Part shown: piece by piece, positions 15,318 to 18,238 of the stretch
How positions within the stretch are numbered: position 1 is the first letter of the stretch
Layout: the number at the start of each line of letters is the position of its first letter
NCBI GenBank assembly: GCA_012032575.1
Contig: JAAUSP010000087.1
Span: 1-18,238, forward strand
Source: Anaerolineales bacterium
Lineage (GTDB): Bacteria; Chloroflexota; Anaerolineae; 4572-78; J111
Direction: 5' to 3'
Length of the DNA stretch: 18,238 nt
Program-made: the position numbers and the translations under genes
The notes under the pieces: generated by a model
Databases searched by the model: none
What the model saw: the letters and a program-made list of their open reading frames with translations, nothing else
What the model was told of the DNA's origin: nothing

Positions 15318-15355
15318 GAGGCGAGGACGCGAGGGGCGAGGAGGTGACTCGCCTC
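15318..15355. repeat. Tandem-octamer hairpin F (GAGGCGAG units)
   Basis: Units GAGGCGAG (15318-15325), GACGCGAG, GGGCGAG and GAGG are followed by the inverted CTCGCCTC (15348-15355), which gives 8-bp perfect outer arms. It shares its unit with hairpin G. It sits just after the clpX terminator and before the FAH remnant. Confidence 0.7.
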
Positions 15356-15373
15356 TTCCGAGGAGTATGTTCG

Positions 15374-15571
15374 ATGAAACTTGTAACCTTGAAAGATCAA
15401 CGCCTGGGCCGGGTGGAGGATGAGCGGATCATCCCCTTCGATTTTCCGGGTGGGATGCTCCCCGGCGACATCCACCTGACCGGCACCCCCGACGGCGTCG
15501 GCGTGCTCTCAAACAAGAACAATTATGATTTGTCTATGACTTGCGGTAAAATAAACTTAAGCCAGAATTAA
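15374..15571 (+). pseudogene. Internally deleted fumarylacetoacetate hydrolase family remnant
   Basis: An intact start (ATG 15374, GAGGAG eight bases upstream) encodes MKLVTLKDQRLGRVEDERII, typical of the N-terminus of FAH-family hydrolases. It then jumps within a few codons to LPGDIHLTGTPDGVGVL, the family's C-terminal metal/active-site motif (GTPxGVG). Family members have roughly 250-300 residues; only 65 codons remain here, so about 200 internal residues are missing and the junction lies near 15440-15460. After GVGVLS the sequence is unrelated and runs into the next gene. It is almost certainly not a functional hydrolase. Confidence 0.75.
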
Positions 15572-15828
15572 GCCGCTTTTTTGGAATCATTATTCGGATG
15601 TATGCGGAGTTTGATGCGCCTCACCACGCGCCCCATTTTCATGCCTATTACCAAAATGAGGTGGCTGTTTACAGCATTGAGCCGGTGGATTTATTATCGG
15701 GAACACTACCAAAACGTCAACATCGTTTGGTTGAAGCGTGGGCTGAATTGCATCAGGTTGAATTATTGGCTGCTTGGCAACGGCTGCAAGCCAGTCAACC
15801 ACCGTTGTCTATTGAGCCGCTCAAGTAA
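15562..15828 (+). CDS. DUF4160 protein, conserved start codon missing
   Basis: Family-like sequence begins at 15562 (PELSRFFGIIIRMYAEFDAPHHAPHFHAYY, here in two parts: PELSRFFGIIIRMY then the PHFH motif) and ends at TAA 15828. It contains SGTLPKRQHRLVEAWAELHQVELLAAW, typical of DUF4160. The codon where members normally begin (ATG before Pro-Glu-Leu-Ser) is AAG at 15559-15561. No ATG, GTG or TTG occurs in frame upstream of the stop at 15547. Translation could only start at ATG 15598, losing 12 conserved residues. DUF4160 is regularly paired with DUF2442, and such pairs are suspected toxin-antitoxin-like modules. The AT-rich composition suggests acquisition. Confidence 0.75.
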   Translation, partial: PELSRFFGIIIRMYAEFDAPHHAPHFHAYYQNEVAVYSIEPVDLLSGTLPKRQHRLVEAWAELHQVELLAAWQRLQASQPPLSIEPLK

Positions 15829-15841
15829 GGAGAGAAAAAAG

Positions 15842-16135
15842 TTGCATCCTATTTATCGGGTTCAAGCCTTTGAAATTGTTGCGCCCTATACCCTAAAAAT
15901 ATCCTTTGATGATGATACGACCCAGACGATAAATTTCGAGCCGATTTTAGCCGGAGAACTGTATAAACCTTTGCGAGATATAGCCTTATTTAATCAGGTA
16001 CGGCTTGACCCCGAAGTACAAACCCTCGTCTGGCCCAACGGGGCGGATTTTGATCCAGAGACATTACACAATTGGCCGAAATATGTCGAAGCGTGGAAAG
16101 AACGCGCTCATCAATGGGAACTAACGTTTGTTTAA
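15842..16135 (+). CDS. DUF2442 protein
   Basis: 97 residues from TTG 15842. AAGGAG (15827-15832) overlaps the DUF4160 stop and lies nine bases upstream, which fixes this start; no ATG fits. The sequence LHPIYRVQAFEIVAPYTL, then TINFEPILAGELYKPLRD, VRLDPEVQTLVWPNGADFDPETLH, is a clear DUF2442 pattern. Function is unproven; the family is a small DNA- or partner-binding protein found next to DUF4160. The two genes are translationally coupled. It ends two bases before the convergent ATL gene. Confidence 0.88.
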   Translation: MHPIYRVQAFEIVAPYTLKISFDDDTTQTINFEPILAGELYKPLRDIALFNQVRLDPEVQTLVWPNGADFDPETLHNWPKYVEAWKERAHQWELTFV

Positions 16136-16137
16136 GA

Positions 16138-16551
16138 CTATGGTCTTGGTTTCTCACCCCTCGTTCCTCCCCCACACCGGCCCCGGCAGAAACCCGTTCC
16201 TGCCTCCAGCCACGCCCAATCCGGCCCGGCCCAGCCGACTTGGTTAAAATCAATTTTTTCGGTTTCGGGATCGAACTGAACCCCTTCTGCTTCCAAAAGC
16301 TGTCGCTGTAATGCGCCGCCGTTGCTGCCGGCGCGCAGGCTGATTTTGCCCTGCCGGTTAATGACTCGCTGCCAGGGGACATCGGTATCGTGGGGCAGAG
16401 CGGCCATCGCATAGCCGACCATGCGGGCGGTACAACTGCCGACCATAGCGGCAAGCTGGCCGTAGGTGGCAACCCGGCCCGGCGGAATCAGGCGAGCCAG
16501 GGCGTAAATTCGCTCGTAAGTGGGGGCATTTTTAAGGGAGTTAGCAGACAT
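16138..16551 (-). CDS. Alkyltransferase-like protein (ATL, MGMT family without the active cysteine)
   Basis: 137 residues from ATG 16551. The DNA-binding C-domain of O6-alkylguanine-DNA alkyltransferase is clear: YALARLIPPGRVATYGQLA, ARMVGYAMAALP with the flipping-helix arginine near R43, and the active-site stretch DVPWQRVI (57-64). The usual PCHRV is PWQRV, so W60 replaces the methyl-accepting cysteine. This is the mark of ATL proteins, which bind O6-alkylguanine and hand it to nucleotide excision repair instead of repairing it. The C-terminal tail (from ~110) is Gly/Arg-rich and unusual. No obvious ribosome site was seen. It converges with DUF2442 with a 2-bp gap. Confidence 0.9.
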   Translation of the reverse strand: MSANSLKNAPTYERIYALARLIPPGRVATYGQLAAMVGSCTARMVGYAMAALPHDTDVPWQRVINRQGKISLRAGSNGGALQRQLLEAEGVQFDPETEKIDFNQVGWAGPDWAWLEAGTGFCRGRCGGGTRGEKPRP

Positions 16552-16589
16552 GGGGCTGTATGTCAGAGATAATGGGGGATTTTGATGGG

Positions 16590-16928
16590 CTAAGCAGCTT
16601 TGGCTGCATGGGGCAGCAGTGCCGGACCAAGAGTAACTGCCCCACGCTGAAGCACCAGAAAGTTGTTGAGAGGTTTAGAGGTTAGTATTTGAAGTATTGT
16701 TTGATTACCTGTAGTGGGCAAGCCGGTTAACGGGTCTGCTACGCCTGAGGCGGCTATTTTGGTATAGTTATGAATTGCTAACCCTAGTGCCTCACCCGAA
16801 CTAGGGTCAATCCGAAGGACAATATTTTCAGTCAATTGAATACCTTTGGCTGAGCGGGTCGGCTTAAACTCAATATAAAAAATATCGCTCTCATCATCAT
16901 AATTTTTCTTCACTTTAGTTGTGGTCAT
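16590..16928 (-). CDS. DUF2283 protein, probable antitoxin partner
   Basis: 112 residues from ATG 16928. The N-terminal half is a DUF2283 domain: NYDDESDIFYIEF, ENIVLRIDPSSGEALGLAIHNYTKI. The C-terminal half (from ~60) is a less typical extension ending LLPHAAKAA. Its ribosome site GAGGT overlaps the stop of the upstream gene, so the two are coupled. DUF2283 proteins are often found as the second gene beside small RelE-fold-like toxins. An antitoxin role is inferred from context only. Confidence 0.8.
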   Translation of the reverse strand: MTTTKVKKNYDDESDIFYIEFKPTRSAKGIQLTENIVLRIDPSSGEALGLAIHNYTKIAASGVADPLTGLPTTGNQTILQILTSKPLNNFLVLQRGAVTLGPALLPHAAKAA

Positions 16929-16937
16929 TAATATACC

Positions 16938-17249
16938 TCACAATTCTTCAACTAAATATGCGGTTAAAACAAAGTTATTGGGCACGATCTCATCTTTTTC
17001 ACTTAAGCGAAATCCAAATTTGACCACTACCACAACATAATTATTGTCACCGGGCAGATCATCAAAGGGGTGATAGTAACGATATTTGTTAGGGCTGAGA
17101 GCTTCTTGGTGTCGTCTTCCTTCTGTGATGGTATTCAGAACTTTTTCAATTAATGCTTCACTCATCCAGTCATGGTCAAGAGCATGCTGCCATCGTTCCT
17201 CGGTCATGTAGATTTCGTGACCAAAACGATCATGCACAATCCATTTCAT
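16938..17249 (-). CDS. Putative BECR/DUF4258-like small nuclease toxin
   Basis: 103 residues from ATG 17249. The sequence KWIVHDRFGHEIYMTEERWQHALDH, then an EGRRHQEALSPNKYRYYHPF block and strands YVVVVVKFGF and NNFVLTAYLV, resembles phage-type BECR (Barnase-EndoU-colicin-RelE) small nucleases. No family was proven. Candidate catalytic residues include H22 and H25 and the RR/KYRYY block. It lies 9 bp upstream of the DUF2283 gene. The order, toxin-like gene first, is unusual but known. A perfect inverted repeat lies upstream. Confidence 0.6.
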   Translation of the reverse strand: MKWIVHDRFGHEIYMTEERWQHALDHDWMSEALIEKVLNTITEGRRHQEALSPNKYRYYHPFDDLPGDNNYVVVVVKFGFRLSEKDEIVPNNFVLTAYLVEEL

Positions 17250-17272
17250 AGCTTCATGGTATCATTTACTTG

Positions 17273-17300
17273 TCTATTCGTCCAGTTTTATCCGAATAGA
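17273..17300. promoter_or_regulatory. Inverted repeat TCTATTCG-12-CGAATAGA upstream of the toxin-like gene
   Basis: Perfect 8-bp arms (17273-17280, 17293-17300) with a 12-nt spacer, 24 bp upstream of the ATG of the putative toxin and directly after the stop of the PsbP-like gene. It fits either an autoregulatory operator or a weak terminator. The spacer TTTTA is not a proper terminator run. Confidence 0.5.
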
Positions 17301-17301
17301 A

Positions 17302-18238
17302 TCATGGTTCCTGGATTACATCTTCAATCGGCAGGATTTTGAAGCTTTTGTACATGGGGTTGAACCACTGCAATGCGCCCTGATAATACTCGGCGGAGGA
17401 TGAGAAAATTACCTGGTACAGCTTGTCCTCGCTGACGGCGGTGATGATCGAGCCGGCTTTGGTCGTCCCGTCGGCGGCGGTGTAGAGGAAATCGAGGGTC
17501 GCGCCGTCGGTCATCTGGTCGAGTTGGAATTTTTCGGCGGGTAGGGTTTGGACCTGCTGGTAATCTTTCTGCAACTGATCGGCGTATTTTTGAGCCGCTT
17601 TCTGGGCCGCCTCGGCGTTGTCTTTGGCCGTTGGCGCAGCGGCGATGCTGGCCTCAAATACCAGGTCGGTTTCGGGCATGCCGACTGCCACCGAGGTTTC
17701 GTCCTGCCGCAGAATCTCCCAATCGTCGGGGTAGAAAAAGCCAAAGGTGCTGTTGAGGGGACCGGCCAAAACCCATTCGGGCGGCTCGTCGGTGGGAGGG
17801 GTGGTGGTGGCCGGAGTGGTATCGAGGATGGTGAACGTCTCGGCCAGGTGATGCAGCCCGTCCTGTGAAATTTGCCATTGGGTTTCAGTGGCGCTCAAGT
17901 ACAGCACAAAACGAACGTCCCTTTTTGGGAGACATGCACCTCGCTAATGGCCTGGCCCAGGTTGGGGTCTTTGGAGGAGAATTGAGCCACAATTGTGCCG
18001 TCAGCTTGCTGCTCCTGGCTGATGGGGGCGAAATCGGCATCCTGATCCACAAAATTCTTGGCGACAAATGTGACCAGATACTGGTTCAAATCTTTTTCCG
18101 AATAGACCTGACCGGCATCGTTGAAGAAAACACTGTACCCGGCGGCATCGCCCGGATCAATAAAAACAACACCATCGGGCCGCTCAAAGGGCTGCCAGGT
18201 TTCGGGATAGCTGATGCTAAAGCGCCGGCTGGAATGGG
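17302..18238 (-). CDS. PsbP-like tandem-domain protein, frame disrupted once, 5' end outside window
   Basis: The visible part begins in frame at the right edge (RRFSISYPETWQPFERPDG...) and ends at TGA 17304. A first PsbP-like domain (SYPETW ... ILDTT) is followed by a Thr/Pro linker and a second one (FGFFYPDDWEILRQDETSVAVGMPETDL ... KSFKIL), so the protein has two copies of the same fold. The frame breaks at the AAAAA/GGG run 17919-17926. Adding one A joins VHVSQK to RDVRFVLYLSATETQWQ, giving about 311 visible residues. Such proteins are usually lipoproteins or secreted in Chloroflexi, but the N-terminus is outside the window. The function is unknown. The indel may be an assembly error. Confidence 0.75.

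Noticed and set aside
15581..15841. Long upstream extension of the DUF2442 frame
   Set aside because: It runs out of frame through DUF4160 coding sequence; the ribosome site fixes TTG 15842.

Overview
This 18.2-kb window is bacterial chromosomal DNA, mostly GC-rich, and looks like a Chloroflexota (Anaerolineae-like) genome. That placement is inferred from the combination of HerA/NurA genes, a tig-clpP-clpX cluster, a lipoprotein combining SdrD-B-like and NBR1-type Ig (four-tryptophan) domains, and several small secreted proteins of the kind common in that phylum. No rRNA, tRNA, CRISPR array or insertion sequence was seen.

Layout. Positions 1-1480 (minus) hold the 5' part of herA. A divergent mscS channel gene follows at 1622-2465 (plus). 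Positions 2490-7206 are all minus strand. In transcription order they read: metallophosphoesterase, nurA nuclease and a stand-alone HAS-barrel protein (joined by two ATGA overlaps), then a pentapeptide-repeat protein and a membrane-anchored laminin-G/DUF1080-like protein. A compact divergent promoter region at 7220-7273 drives this block and, in the other direction, a double GNAT acetyltransferase and a lipoprotein (7382-10084). A convergent PfkB-type 1-phosphofructokinase-like kinase lies at 10091-11023 (minus). The 450-bp divergent gap that follows holds several hairpins and two candidate promoters. Next come tig, clpP and clpX (11469-15253), closed by a classic terminator. The right end is accessory in character: a fumarylacetoacetate-hydrolase remnant, a DUF4160/DUF2442 pair, an alkyltransferase-like (ATL) protein, a DUF2283 plus BECR-like putative toxin-antitoxin pair, and a PsbP-like protein that leaves the window.

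How the genes may work together. HerA and NurA form a DNA-end-processing helicase-nuclease. A two-metal phosphoesterase and a HAS-barrel protein are translationally coupled to NurA, which suggests one DNA-repair module. Tig, ClpP and ClpX form a protein folding and degradation module. Tig has a 59-residue almost purely acidic insertion inside its PPIase domain, and ClpX has about 30 extra residues in the ClpP-contacting loop.

Most unusual structure. Seven intergenic elements, each about 40-75 bp, are hairpins whose arms are built from 7-8-bp tandem repeats. The repeat unit differs from site to site, but the architecture is the same, and the elements sit at gene boundaries, in one case supplying stop codons. 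In addition, a roughly 1.4-kb AT-rich patch begins and ends inside genes (nurA and the HAS-barrel gene), which suggests allelic replacement. Four genes (mscS, the laminin-G-like gene, nurA and the PsbP-like gene) each carry a single-base frame disruption, three of them in homopolymers. Sequencing or assembly error is a serious alternative to true decay.
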